Notes: a model not told the origin generated them from the letters alone. DNA of 11,416 nt from Dehalococcoidia bacterium (GCA_015661045.1 JACVQG010000027.1:1-11416); one strand, 5' to 3'; shown: positions 1 to 6,786, counted from the first letter of the stretch. Made by a program: numbers and translations.

Positions 1-16
1 ACGTTCCCCCGAAAAT

Positions 17-103
17 AAAATCCCCCGCCTTCGGCACCCCCTTTTCCAAAGGGGGAGACCTAAAACCTCTCCCTTTAAGAAAGGGAGATTGAGAGGGATT
101 TCC
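17..103. repeat. Tandem C5/G5 hairpin repeats
   Basis: Two adjacent hairpin units lie here. In the first, AAAATCCCCC (17-26) is followed by a CCCCCTTT/AAAGGGGG-type stem (36-55). In the second, CCTCTCCCTTT pairs with AAAGGGAGATTGAGAGG (about 66-99), followed by GATTT. The layout (AAATCCCCC, spacer, C-run/T-run hairpin, G-run, ATTT) recurs near 2066-2127 and 10556-10597. This is a dispersed non-coding repeat family. It may act as a transcription terminator or a MITE-like element, but no coding content is visible. Confidence 0.7.
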
Positions 104-143
104 TACGAAAATTAAACTTCCTTATTTTCATCATTCATAGTAT

Positions 144-157
144 CCCGATTCATCGGG
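144..157. repeat. Short inverted repeat CCCGAT/ATCGGG
   Basis: A 6-bp stem (CCCGAT 144-149, ATCGGG 152-157) has a 2-base centre. It is a relative of the GATGCATC-centred palindrome at 2076-2093. The surrounding stretch 104-283 holds no gene. It contains this palindrome, a GGGGTTCCCC palindrome just downstream (about 165-174) and a weak promoter candidate. Confidence 0.4.
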
Positions 158-194
158 GCATGAGGGGTTCCCCTTCAAAATCAAAGGTTTTAGA

Positions 195-223
195 TTAGCC
201 CCCCTGGGGTATTATGGTATAGT
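195..223 (+). promoter_or_regulatory. Weak sigma70-like promoter candidate
   Basis: TTAGCC (195-200) and TATAGT (218-223) are separated by 17 nt, about 60 nt upstream of the ATG at 284. The -10 is reasonable and the -35 is poor. This is the best candidate I see for the membrane/EF-loop protein gene. Confidence 0.3.
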
Positions 224-283
224 GTGATTATGATAGTCTAAGCAGGCAAGTCCCGTTCTTTCTTAACAAGGAAGGATGACTCT

Positions 284-1771
284 ATGCAATACCTTTTAGG
301 ACCCCAGGGAAGCGCTTTATTCTTGCTCATAGCCGAAATATTTGTCCTTGTTGGCCTTTTTTACGGCTTTTATCTCATACGCTATCGGCGAAATCTCAAG
401 GGGCATAAGCAGAACCAGACCATCCTTGTATTCGTAAACATGTTACTCATCCTCCTGGTGATGGTCATTGGGTTCTACCGTTATGTTATCCTCGGCGCGG
501 CAGCCAGCCCGGCTTTATCCAGACTCATGATAGCTCACGCTACCTTAGGAACGGTAACGGAGTTGATGGGAATCTACATCCTTCTCCGCATGACTAATCG
601 CTTACCAGGGTGGTTAGAGATACCTAACTACAAAGTAATAATGCGAGTAACGTTGGCGCTCTGGACTATAGTAGCCTTAGATGGCTTTGTTATTTACTAC
701 AGTCAGTACATAGCTAATGGTAATCGTGGTGGGGTTGGGCAACCCCAAATACCAACTGCCATAGAGTCTGGTGTCCCTGGCCTCGTGGTCTGGTCTGATG
801 AAAATGGATTTAACGACCGGGTTACTTTGCTGGTAACCAATTTGCCACTCCCGGCGCCGGGTACCGTTTACCAGGGTTGGCTCGTGTCCCGGTCATCAGC
901 CGTTTTCGAGTCCCTGGGTGTAATGGAGGTTGATAATGATAGAACCAGCCTTCTGGATTATCGCTCACCGTTTGGCTCTAATCTTCTTGCTCCCTATGAC
1001 CAGGTTGTAATCACGGCTGAAAAGGCGCCCGCTAGCAAGTCCGGGCCATCCCCAACGATTGTCATCCTCGGAGAAATACCTCCGCAAGCGGGCAGCCATC
1101 TTCTCCGTCTACTGGTCAGGGCGCCGGATTCGCCCGGCGGCATAGGTCTTATAGACGCTCTTAGTTTTCATGGAATGGCTATGTTCGGCCATGCTAGTGA
1201 GATAGAATCGGCGCGGAGACGGGGCAATCTATCTTCCATGAAACGTCACGCCGAGCATATCATTAACCTTGTTGAGGGAAAGTCGGGAAAGAACTTCGGT
1301 GACCTTAATGGAGACGGCTATGTTCAAGATCCGGGAGACGGTCTCGGTCTTTTGTCCTATGCCAAATTGGTAACCGAGCAAGCCCGTTTGGCCGTGGATT
1401 CCCCCGATGCTACCTCAGCTATGAAGGCCCATGCCCCTCACATTATCACTATGGTTGATAACGTCAATAAATGGGCGTCCCGGGTTAGAGACGATGCTCT
1501 GGCAGTTATAAACGCAACGAATTCCCAGACTGTCGAAGCCCAGGTAACTGAAGCGGTTGCGCTATCGGCTCGCACTGTGGCAGGTTTTGACGAGAATGGT
1601 GATGGCGAGGTTTCCCCTGCTCCCGATGAGGGTGGTATGAGGCAGATACTCACTCATTCCAGGATGATGGCTCGATTGGCATTAAGGCCGGGGCCAGGTT
1701 CCACCAGCGCCACCTCCGCCGGCTCCAGCGCCAGGCCCCCAAACAGTAATAGTGCAAATGGAGGACTTTGA
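284..1771 (+). CDS. Four-TM membrane protein with RskA-like and EF-loop modules
   Basis: Residues 1-140 hold four hydrophobic helices (about 9-32, 46-70, 78-101, 118-139) separated by short basic loops. Residues about 155-290 form a beta-rich domain resembling the C-terminal domain of anti-sigma-K factors (RskA): a YQGWLVS strand, an ITAEKAP segment and a PSPTIVILGEIP segment. Residues about 300-470 hold two copies of a helical module, MKRHAEHII (319-327) and MKAHAPHII (380-388). Each copy is followed by an acidic calcium-type loop, DLNGDGYV (340-347) or DENGDGEV (436-443). No named family is recognised for the whole protein. AAGGAAGG lies upstream of the ATG. The last 25 or so residues (Ser/Gly/Asn-rich) look out of frame: in the +1 frame the same DNA encodes a Pro-Ala linker running into a cupredoxin domain. 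The true product is therefore probably one longer exported membrane protein, with a frameshift near the GGGG at 1690-1693. Confidence 0.8.
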   Translation: MQYLLGPQGSALFLLIAEIFVLVGLFYGFYLIRYRRNLKGHKQNQTILVFVNMLLILLVMVIGFYRYVILGAAASPALSRLMIAHATLGTVTELMGIYILLRMTNRLPGWLEIPNYKVIMRVTLALWTIVALDGFVIYYSQYIANGNRGGVGQPQIPTAIESGVPGLVVWSDENGFNDRVTLLVTNLPLPAPGTVYQGWLVSRSSAVFESLGVMEVDNDRTSLLDYRSPFGSNLLAPYDQVVITAEKAPASKSGPSPTIVILGEIPPQAGSHLLRLLVRAPDSPGGIGLIDALSFHGMAMFGHASEIESARRRGNLSSMKRHAEHIINLVEGKSGKNFGDLNGDGYVQDPGDGLGLLSYAKLVTEQARLAVDSPDATSAMKAHAPHIITMVDNVNKWASRVRDDALAVINATNSQTVEAQVTEAVALSARTVAGFDENGDGEVSPAPDEGGMRQILTHSRMMARLALRPGPGSTSATSAGSSARPPNSNSANGGL

Positions 1772-2003
1772 GTACAAAGATAAGACGGTAGTTATCAACA
1801 GGGGTACTACAATAATCTGGGCTAACAACGATACTGCCGCACACAACGTTATCCAGGACGACCGTAAGTTCGCCTCTGGCACCATGCCCAAAGGCGATAC
1901 CTTTCCCTATACCTTCAATGAAGCTGGCAGGTTCCCTTACTATTGTGAGTTCCACGGAGACAAGGGAGGGATAGATATGGCTGGTCTTGTCATTGTCCAG
2001 TGA
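1752..2003 (+). CDS. Plastocyanin-like cupredoxin domain (likely C-terminal part of the preceding gene)
   Basis: This is a type-1 copper domain. Counting from the GTG at 1752, the ligands are His31 (AAHNV), Cys65 and His68 (YYCEFHG) and Met76 (IDMAG), with the usual C-x2-H spacing and a six-residue insertion before the Met. It would carry electrons outside the membrane. As called it has no signal peptide, and the GTG falls inside the first beta strand. The same frame is open back to a TAA at 1683-1685 and reads a Pro/Ala linker, then PQTVIVQMEDFEY, which is typical of a cupredoxin joined to another domain. It overlaps the upstream gene by 20 nt in the +1 frame. I infer that it is the C-terminal domain of that protein, split by a 1-nt frameshift at about 1688-1700. 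A separately translated, coupled gene is the less likely alternative. Confidence 0.75.
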   Translation: MQMEDFEYKDKTVVINRGTTIIWANNDTAAHNVIQDDRKFASGTMPKGDTFPYTFNEAGRFPYYCEFHGDKGGIDMAGLVIVQ

Positions 2004-2065
2004 TGGGTGTATAACAAAAGCCTGTAATATCTTGAGTTTAAAGTCTGGCGCCAAAAGCAACCTGG

Positions 2066-2127
2066 AAAATCCCCCGCTCCGATGCATCGGAGCACCCCCT
2101 TTAGGTAAAGGGGGATAGGGGGTTTTT
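2066..2127. repeat. C5/G5 double-hairpin repeat with GATGCATC palindrome
   Basis: AAAATCCCCC (2066-2075) is followed by a perfect 18-bp palindrome (2076-2093, GCTCCGATG/CATCGGAGC). Next comes a CCCCCTTT/AAAGGGGG hairpin with a 4-nt loop (2095-2114), then AGGGGGTTTTT. It sits between the convergent cupredoxin and substrate-binding-protein genes. It could serve as a bidirectional terminator, because the G-run ends in a T-run on the plus strand and the mirror strand gives C-run/T-run. A further half-copy, CCCGATGCATC, lies at about 2138-2148. Confidence 0.7.
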
Positions 2128-2180
2128 GACCGCGAGTTCCCGATGCATCTTGAGAGGTCAGTACCCGTCCGGTTCAGTTT

Positions 2181-3323
2181 TTATCTCTTCCACCCCAGCT
2201 TGCTCAGCACCTTCTCCCGTTGCACACGCGCCCCTTCATTCCAGTCCTCCTCGCTCATAGGTACCAGTTTAGTATAGTTAATCCTCGTTGCTTGAGGCCT
2301 GTAATCGGCCACGTCTTTCCTGACGGAAGGCACTGATCTGGTTTTAGCATGAAGTTCCTGGCCCTCTTTGCTTATCAACCAGTCGGCAAAAAGCCGCGAA
2401 GCGTTAGGATGGGGAGCTTTGGCCATCAGATTGAGTGCTGAGCCATCCGGCGATGGAACGCCCTCTGTCATAGCGATAGGTACAATAGGAGCGCCTTGCA
2501 CAATCATAGGCGCCATTGTCGAAAGGGAGCTGGCGAGGTTTATTGAGGCTTGTCCCCTGCCGAGCACGGCGTCAGCTTCCGGATGTGTCGGAGAAATAAG
2601 CAGGTCCTGTTTCGCCAGGTCTCTAAAGAAATCATCGGTGAAACCCAGTTGCCGTGTCAGGACCACGTATAGCTGATTGGCGGTTGGCATAGAATCAGGG
2701 TCGGGTACTACCATCTTCCCCTTCCATTTAGGCTCAAGGAGCGCTTTCCAGGACTTAGGTGCGTCGTTGGGGTTGAGCAGATTAGTGTTTATATATGCCC
2801 CGTGTATGGTATAGAAAAATGATACTATATGGCCTTCCTTATCAAGGAACGGGTCCCTCACCCAGACATCTTTTGATGCCTTTTGGGGTAGCTCGCCAAA
2901 AGATTGAGTAAGTTTCTCCGTTTTGGCAAATATGGCGTTGATGGGGGAACCTTCCAGGATATCAGCTACATACTGTCCGGACCGGTATTCGGCCTGAATC
3001 CGGGGAACCAACTGGGCGCCTGTGCCTGTGGTCATCTCCACATTTATACCGTATTTATCTTTGAAGGCTTTACTTATTGTCACGCCCAGGTCCCCGGTAA
3101 GGCCCCAGCTATAAAGGGATACTGAACCTTCCTTTTTTGCCGCCTCTACCACTTTTGCCCATGCCGCATCTTGAGTTGTGGGAGTTGGAAGAGCCGAGAT
3201 AGGAGTTGTGGCCTTGGCGGGCGCAGTCGGCGCCGACGTGGCTGGCGCCGGGGTTGCTTTGGGTGTGCAGGCTACCAGGAGCACAACGAGTGAAATACAA
3301 AATAGTAAAAATCCCTTCTTCAT
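2181..3323 (-). CDS. ABC transporter substrate-binding lipoprotein (Fe3+/polyamine-type)
   Basis: This is a 380-residue solute receptor tethered to the outer face of the cytoplasmic membrane. It has a lipoprotein signal peptide: MKK, a hydrophobic core (5-16) and the lipobox LVAC with Cys19. A Pro/Ala/Thr-rich linker (about 20-50) follows. The mature part starts AWAKVVEAAKKEGSVSLYSWG, typical of periplasmic-binding proteins of the AfuA/FbpA/PotD class. The length fits the family. A strong AAAGGAGG lies upstream of the ATG. No permease or ATPase gene is next to it, so it is an orphan receptor here and its ligand cannot be deduced. It is transcribed convergently to the cupredoxin gene and divergently from the MBL hydrolase gene. 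Confidence 0.88.
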   Translation of the reverse strand: MKKGFLLFCISLVVLLVACTPKATPAPATSAPTAPAKATTPISALPTPTTQDAAWAKVVEAAKKEGSVSLYSWGLTGDLGVTISKAFKDKYGINVEMTTGTGAQLVPRIQAEYRSGQYVADILEGSPINAIFAKTEKLTQSFGELPQKASKDVWVRDPFLDKEGHIVSFFYTIHGAYINTNLLNPNDAPKSWKALLEPKWKGKMVVPDPDSMPTANQLYVVLTRQLGFTDDFFRDLAKQDLLISPTHPEADAVLGRGQASINLASSLSTMAPMIVQGAPIVPIAMTEGVPSPDGSALNLMAKAPHPNASRLFADWLISKEGQELHAKTRSVPSVRKDVADYRPQATRINYTKLVPMSEEDWNEGARVQREKVLSKLGWKR

Positions 3324-3383
3324 GACTGAAAAGCCTCCTTTAAAATAATAATTCGCGAAAAAACTACCCTCAGGGTCCGGTTT

Positions 3384-3401
3384 TCAAGCGCGAACGCTTG
3401 A
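3384..3401 (-). promoter_or_regulatory. Leader hairpin upstream of the substrate-binding protein gene
   Basis: The inverted repeat TCAAGCG/CGCTTGA with a 4-nt centre lies just downstream of the predicted start point of the minus-strand transcript (about 3406), in an 80-nt untranslated leader. It could be an operator or an mRNA 5' stem. The regulator is not identifiable. Confidence 0.4.
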
Positions 3402-3412
3402 GGTTGACTTTT

Positions 3413-3440
3413 ATTATATCGCATAGGCACGAAATTTCAA
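3413..3440 (-). promoter_or_regulatory. Sigma70-like promoter for the substrate-binding protein gene
   Basis: On the minus strand, TTGAAA (3440-3435) and a consensus TATAAT (3418-3413) are separated by 16 nt. The predicted start is near 3406, giving a leader of roughly 80 nt that contains the hairpin at 3384-3401. Confidence 0.55.
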
Positions 3441-3467
3441 AACCCCTTTTTTCATGGCGGTAATGAT

Positions 3468-3496
3468 TTGACGCCCCACAGAGTGGCTGTCATAAT
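3468..3496 (+). promoter_or_regulatory. Sigma70-like promoter for the MBL hydrolase gene
   Basis: TTGACG (3468-3473) and CATAAT (3491-3496) are separated by 17 nt. The predicted start is near 3503, about 39 nt before the ATG at 3542. It points away from the minus-strand promoter at 3413-3440, so this intergenic region is a divergent promoter pair. Confidence 0.55.
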
Positions 3497-3541
3497 GGAA
3501 CTCACTCAAAATAACATCGCGGTTCGTAAGGAGCAGGTGTC

Positions 3542-4171
3542 ATGGCTATAATTTATGATAGTGAAATCCGGATAGAAAAGCTCACCCTCGGCCCGTGGGA
3601 ATCCAACTGCTATGTAGTCAGCGCCGGAAAAAATGCCATTATAATTGATGCCCCCGCCGAGGCGCCTAAAATACTGGAGGTTGTACGCGGTTTATCAGTC
3701 GGATTTATCCTTATCACGCACGGTCATTCCGACCACCTGGGAGCTTTAGTTGAGTTAAAAGGAGCGCTTAATGCGCCGGTAGCGGTACACCCCAGGGATG
3801 CCCATAGACTCCCTGTGCCCCCGGACCAGCTTTTAGAACATGGAAACGAGATAACCCCGGGGAAATTGAAGCTCAAGGTAATACATACCCCCGGCCATAC
3901 CCCGGGGAGTGTGTGCTTTCAGATAGGACAGCACCTTTTTGCCGGCGATACCATCTTCCCCAATGGGCCAGGGAAAACGAACTCTCCGCAGGACTTAACC
4001 CGGATTATCAGTTCACTGGTCCAACATGTATTTGTATTACCCGATGAGACAATTATTTATTCTGGACACGGCGAGGGCACAATTTTAGGGAAAGAGAAAC
4101 AGCTATTCGCTATTTTCAACAAACGTCCCCGGCAGCCTGACCTGTGCGGGGATGTTCTCTGGGCGCCGTAG
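3542..4171 (+). CDS. MBL-fold metallo-hydrolase (glyoxalase II-like)
   Basis: This is a single-domain metallo-beta-lactamase-fold hydrolase of 209 residues. The full di-metal site is visible: HGHSDH (60-65), His119 in HTPGHTPGS, Asp136 in FAGDTIF and His176 in SGHGEGT. These match the HxHxDH...H...D...H pattern of glyoxalase II and related thioesterases. The C-terminal substrate-binding domain of classical glyoxalase II is absent, so the substrate is open: S-acyl-glutathione-like thiol esters or another ester are possible. It is cytoplasmic, with no signal peptide. AAGGAG (3528-3533) is 8 nt before the ATG. The stop is only 5 nt from the end of the convergent deacetylase gene. Confidence 0.9.
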   Translation: MAIIYDSEIRIEKLTLGPWESNCYVVSAGKNAIIIDAPAEAPKILEVVRGLSVGFILITHGHSDHLGALVELKGALNAPVAVHPRDAHRLPVPPDQLLEHGNEITPGKLKLKVIHTPGHTPGSVCFQIGQHLFAGDTIFPNGPGKTNSPQDLTRIISSLVQHVFVLPDETIIYSGHGEGTILGKEKQLFAIFNKRPRQPDLCGDVLWAP

Positions 4172-4176
4172 CTCTA

Positions 4177-4860
4177 TTAAGGTATTACCTGGTGGTAGAA
4201 GGCTTCAGCCAGGGGGACGCCTTTTTCTTTGCCCATCATAGCCGCACGGTCACGCACCCGGTCTTCAAGTCTGCCACCTCGGCCCCCAACCTGGCTTATA
4301 TGACACTGAAGTGATTTTAGCTTACGTTCAAAAGTGGCAGATATGTCAATACATACATTTGGCTCATCGGAACTCCAGCAGTAAATCTCCTCGACCTTGT
4401 GGGGCGACAGGCCAGCAGCCTCGTGTTCGGGGTAGGAAAGCCTGTCACGGGCATAAGGGAAAACAGCATCCAGCGCCACCCGCCCTGTGATGCGGTGGTC
4501 GCGGTGCCAGATATACTTGCGATAGGGGTCGGAGGTAAGCAACACCTTCGGTTTGAAGTAGCGGATAAGGCGGACTATATCCCCCCGGAACTGAGGTGTA
4601 TCCTCCAGGCCTCCATCGGGGTAATCCAGGAATATCACCTCTTTAACCCCTAGAACATCAGCGGCGGCCTGTTGTTCCTGGCGGCGGATTTTAGCCAGCC
4701 TTTCCGACGTCATGTTTGGGTCGCTGCTACCCTTATCGCCGTTGGTGCATATTACATAGAAGACCTCTTTACCTTCATCAGTCCATTTTGCGATAGTCCC
4801 CGCTGCACCGAACTCACCATCGTCGGGATGGGGACAGACTACCAGGATTTTTTCAACCAA
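4177..4860 (-). CDS. PIG-L/LmbE family deacetylase
   Basis: This is a zinc-dependent N-deacetylase of the LmbE/MshB/BshB superfamily, which removes acetyl groups from GlcNAc-type substrates, for example in low-molecular-weight thiol or lipid-linked sugar pathways. Near the N-terminus is PHPDDGEFG, with His11 and Asp14 as zinc ligands and Asp13 as general base. HRDH (119-122) supplies the third ligand, His122. The RRQEQ segment (59-63) is also typical. The 227-residue length is normal. The start is TTG at 4860: the frame gives MVEKILVVCPHPDD directly, AGGGG lies a few bases upstream, and no ATG occurs before residue 50. It is last in a minus-strand operon after the FTR and thioredoxin-like genes (51-nt gap). 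That linkage suggests thiol chemistry, but the actual substrate is unknown. Confidence 0.88.
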   Translation of the reverse strand: MVEKILVVCPHPDDGEFGAAGTIAKWTDEGKEVFYVICTNGDKGSSDPNMTSERLAKIRRQEQQAAADVLGVKEVIFLDYPDGGLEDTPQFRGDIVRLIRYFKPKVLLTSDPYRKYIWHRDHRITGRVALDAVFPYARDRLSYPEHEAAGLSPHKVEEIYCWSSDEPNVCIDISATFERKLKSLQCHISQVGGRGGRLEDRVRDRAAMMGKEKGVPLAEAFYHQVIP

Positions 4861-4882
4861 CGGGCACCCCTACTCTAAGAGT

Positions 4883-4921
4883 AAATCCCCTGCCCCCTTT
4901 ACTAAAAGGTATCAGGATATT
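4883..4921. repeat. Degenerate copy of the C5/G5 repeat
   Basis: AAATCCCC (4883-4890) and GCCCCCTTTACTAAAAGG (about 4892-4909) follow the same plan as the repeats at 2066-2127 and 10556-10597, but the G-run arm has decayed. It spans the gap between the thioredoxin-like and deacetylase genes. Confidence 0.4.
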
Positions 4922-5496
4922 TTGGTAGTTGTCTTAGCCAGAAGCTCTTTCAGTTCCCTGACAGTCTCCTGCCGCCAGCTATCAGACATCGCTGCATTCC
5001 GTTTCCGCCGTTCCTGCCGTATTTCATCTTCACTCAGTTTTTTCTTGGTCAGCTCGGCAAGTACTTGCTCTGTAAACAGGGTTGCGACCGCCGGCCGTTC
5101 AATCCAGTGGCACAAAGGCTTGAGGTCTTTGTTAAAGAAGGCGAAAACCGGTATAGACTGAAATTTACCCTGATTAAGGTAGAGATTGATAATATCGGGA
5201 TTCTTATCCCGGTAGAATACCCTCAACTCCATACCGCTGGCCTGGGCAATATTTGCTATGATGGGTAAACCTCGATGAGCATCGGGACACCAGTCTTCGA
5301 GGATAGCCAACGCCTTTACCCCACCGTGACGCTGTACAAAGTCCTTGAAGAATTTGGCATCTTCAGAAGAAAGTTTGAAAGCAGCATCATTCTGTTGATA
5401 GTTTTCCCGGTTGCTTGCCACCTGGGCCAGGTAATCCTGGTAGGTGAAACCCTGTGAGTAGCGTTGGGAAGTTATAACCTTAGATGTATCTGGCAT
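4912..5496 (-). CDS. Thioredoxin-fold protein with WCPDA active site
   Basis: This 194-residue cytoplasmic protein resembles the YtpP/thioredoxin_9-type thioredoxin-like family. The N-terminal 60 residues are helical. A strand KALAILED then leads into WCPDAHRGLP (69-78), where a thioredoxin would have WCGPC. The resolving Cys is replaced by Ala73, so only Cys70 remains at the site. The cis-proline loop is SIPVFAFF (Pro116). A second cysteine, Cys129, follows in LKPLCHW and might act as a distant resolving residue. The C-terminus is charged and helical. The start ATG is 3 nt after the FTR stop, and GAGGAG inside the FTR 3' end serves as its ribosome site, so translation is coupled. The pairing with FTR suggests a redox partner or a thiol-binding role. 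A classical dithiol exchange is not possible with one Cys at the site. Confidence 0.82.
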   Translation of the reverse strand: MPDTSKVITSQRYSQGFTYQDYLAQVASNRENYQQNDAAFKLSSEDAKFFKDFVQRHGGVKALAILEDWCPDAHRGLPIIANIAQASGMELRVFYRDKNPDIINLYLNQGKFQSIPVFAFFNKDLKPLCHWIERPAVATLFTEQVLAELTKKKLSEDEIRQERRKRNAAMSDSWRQETVRELKELLAKTTTKIS

Positions 5497-5499
5497 AAT

Positions 5500-5793
5500 T
5501 CACTCCTCATCTTTATTATTGCTCAATATCAGGTTGCAAAAGCAGGCGCCGAGCATGTTCACCAGGCCGTTTCGGACTGCCTGGCATACACAGACGGTCT
5601 CAGGTAATCGCTGAGGCTGGCACGGGCAGAAGTAATCGCCGGTGAGTCTTTTCATATTGACTATATCGTTTATAATAGCATCCGCCTGGGGCGATAGTTG
5701 ATAACCGGTTTGAGCACAGAATGTTGTTATCCTGTCCTTGAGCATCTCTATATCGCTATCTGTTTTTATCTGACTTGCATTATTTTTTGCCAA
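5500..5793 (-). CDS. Ferredoxin:thioredoxin reductase catalytic beta subunit-like protein
   Basis: This small 97-residue [4Fe-4S] protein passes electrons from a ferredoxin to a disulfide. It has the three CxC pairs of the FTR catalytic subunit: CPC (56-58), CVC (68-70) and CFC (84-86). The first gap is 9 residues, shorter than the 16 of plant FTR. The second is 13. An extra Cys26 lies near the N-terminus (TTFCAQTGY). No variable (alpha) subunit or ferredoxin is adjacent, as expected for short FTR-like proteins of anaerobes and archaea. The start is TTG at 5793. It is the only start codon giving the N-terminal helix, but the ribosome site (AAGGAAA) is about 12 nt away, so the exact start is uncertain. 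It is the first gene of a minus-strand operon with the thioredoxin-like and deacetylase genes. Confidence 0.82.
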   Translation of the reverse strand: MAKNNASQIKTDSDIEMLKDRITTFCAQTGYQLSPQADAIINDIVNMKRLTGDYFCPCQPQRLPETVCVCQAVRNGLVNMLGACFCNLILSNNKDEE

Positions 5794-5817
5794 AGCTATA
5801 TAATTTCCTTAAACAGG

Positions 5818-5847
5818 ATTATAGAGAGTAACGGCTATGAAAGTCAA
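5818..5847 (-). promoter_or_regulatory. Sigma70-like promoter for the FTR operon
   Basis: On the minus strand, TTGACT (5847-5842) and TATAAT (5823-5818) are separated by 18 nt. The predicted start is near 5811, giving a leader of about 18 nt with the AAGGA ribosome site at its very 5' end. Confidence 0.5.
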
Positions 5848-5985
5848 CAAAACTATGTAATTCTACTATATTCTCCCCAAAATAGACTTTTCATTTCCTC
5901 TCCCTCGGGGGGGTCTATGAAGGGATAAGGAAAAATGTTTAGTATTTGGTGCTTGGTTATTATTACTTAATCCGGAGAATTAAAT

Positions 5986-6699
5986 ATGGCTTCAAAATTC
6001 TGGTCAATTCTACTGGTTATTCTGATAATCGCATCCCTTATAGCAATTGGTATATTTACTCAGTCTATCTACGTCTCTGTTGTGGCCCTGGGTTTGTCTC
6101 TAGCTCTTCAGAAGTATATTGGCAGCTACTTTGGCTATTTTCTTATCAGCTTCTCCCAGATTTTCAGGGTTGGCGACCGAATCCGTATTGGCAACATAAA
6201 AGGGGATGTTAAAAGGATCGGCCTGTTCCATTTTATGCTCGATGAGGTGGGCGAGGATGAGAAACTGGGTGGCGAGTTGACCGGACGTATCTTACATATC
6301 CCCAATCTGATTGTCCTCGACCAACCCGTGCTCAACTATTCCAAAGACTATTCCCGAAAAGGCAAATTAATCCATTCCGAATTTATATTCGACGAGATTC
6401 GCATTCCCCTGTCAACACAGAGCAACATACTAAAAGCAGTTAAAATCCTGGAGCAGCTACTAGCAACCGAGAACAAGTCCACAATAGAACAAGCCAAAGC
6501 TATCTTCGGGCAAGAATACCCCCAATATATCCACGATGCGGAAACTACACCCCACATCCTCATCCACGTAGAACCGCAACGAATATGGTTAAAGGGTAAG
6601 TTCGTAACCCCTTTCAGGACAAGAAACGAATTGAGAACGAAAATATTACTTCAGTTTATTGAGCGGATAGGCCCCGAGACGGACATACACCTCGCCTGA
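5986..6699 (+). CDS. Minimal MscS-type mechanosensitive channel-like protein
   Basis: This 237-residue membrane protein is built around the MscS core. A hydrophobic helix spans about 6-24. A second, pore-lining helix region follows (about 28-58, GLSLALQKYIGSYFGYFLISF). The hallmark beta domain begins FRVGDRIRIGNIKGDVKRIG (60-78), and RILHIPNLIVLDQPVLNYS matches the IPN...N.S stretch of MscS. MscS itself has three membrane helices. Here the extra N-terminal helices are missing or reduced to one, and the cytoplasmic part (about 120-237) is mostly charged alpha/beta. Its role would be to release solutes on osmotic downshock or to conduct small ions. GGAG (5974-5977) precedes the ATG. It is transcribed divergently from the FTR operon. 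An overlapping plus-strand frame (5946-6212) is a shadow. Confidence 0.83.
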   Translation: MASKFWSILLVILIIASLIAIGIFTQSIYVSVVALGLSLALQKYIGSYFGYFLISFSQIFRVGDRIRIGNIKGDVKRIGLFHFMLDEVGEDEKLGGELTGRILHIPNLIVLDQPVLNYSKDYSRKGKLIHSEFIFDEIRIPLSTQSNILKAVKILEQLLATENKSTIEQAKAIFGQEYPQYIHDAETTPHILIHVEPQRIWLKGKFVTPFRTRNELRTKILLQFIERIGPETDIHLA

Positions 6700-6757
6700 A
6701 GGGACGGACACCCGATCATCCGGTTGAATGTTCACCTCTGAATCATACTTAAAAACC

Positions 6758-6786
6758 TTGACAAGCCAGTAGTCCCATGTTATATT
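6758..6786 (+). promoter_or_regulatory. Near-consensus sigma70 promoter for SRP RNA
   Basis: A perfect TTGACA (6758-6763) and TATATT (6781-6786) are separated by 17 nt. The expected start is near 6793, which coincides with the 5' end of the RNA defined independently by its closing helix. Confidence 0.75.

Noticed and set aside
1650-2087. Minus-strand open frame over the cupredoxin region
   Set aside because: It is antisense to a clear copper-binding domain, has no recognisable motif and its start region lies in the hairpin repeat side.
4399-4653. Plus-strand open frame inside the deacetylase gene
   Set aside because: It is antisense to a gene with intact catalytic motifs and lacks a start signal.
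5946-6212. Plus-strand frame overlapping the start of the MscS-like gene
   Set aside because: The other frame (5986-6699) encodes the MscS signature and has a ribosome site. This one is a shadow.
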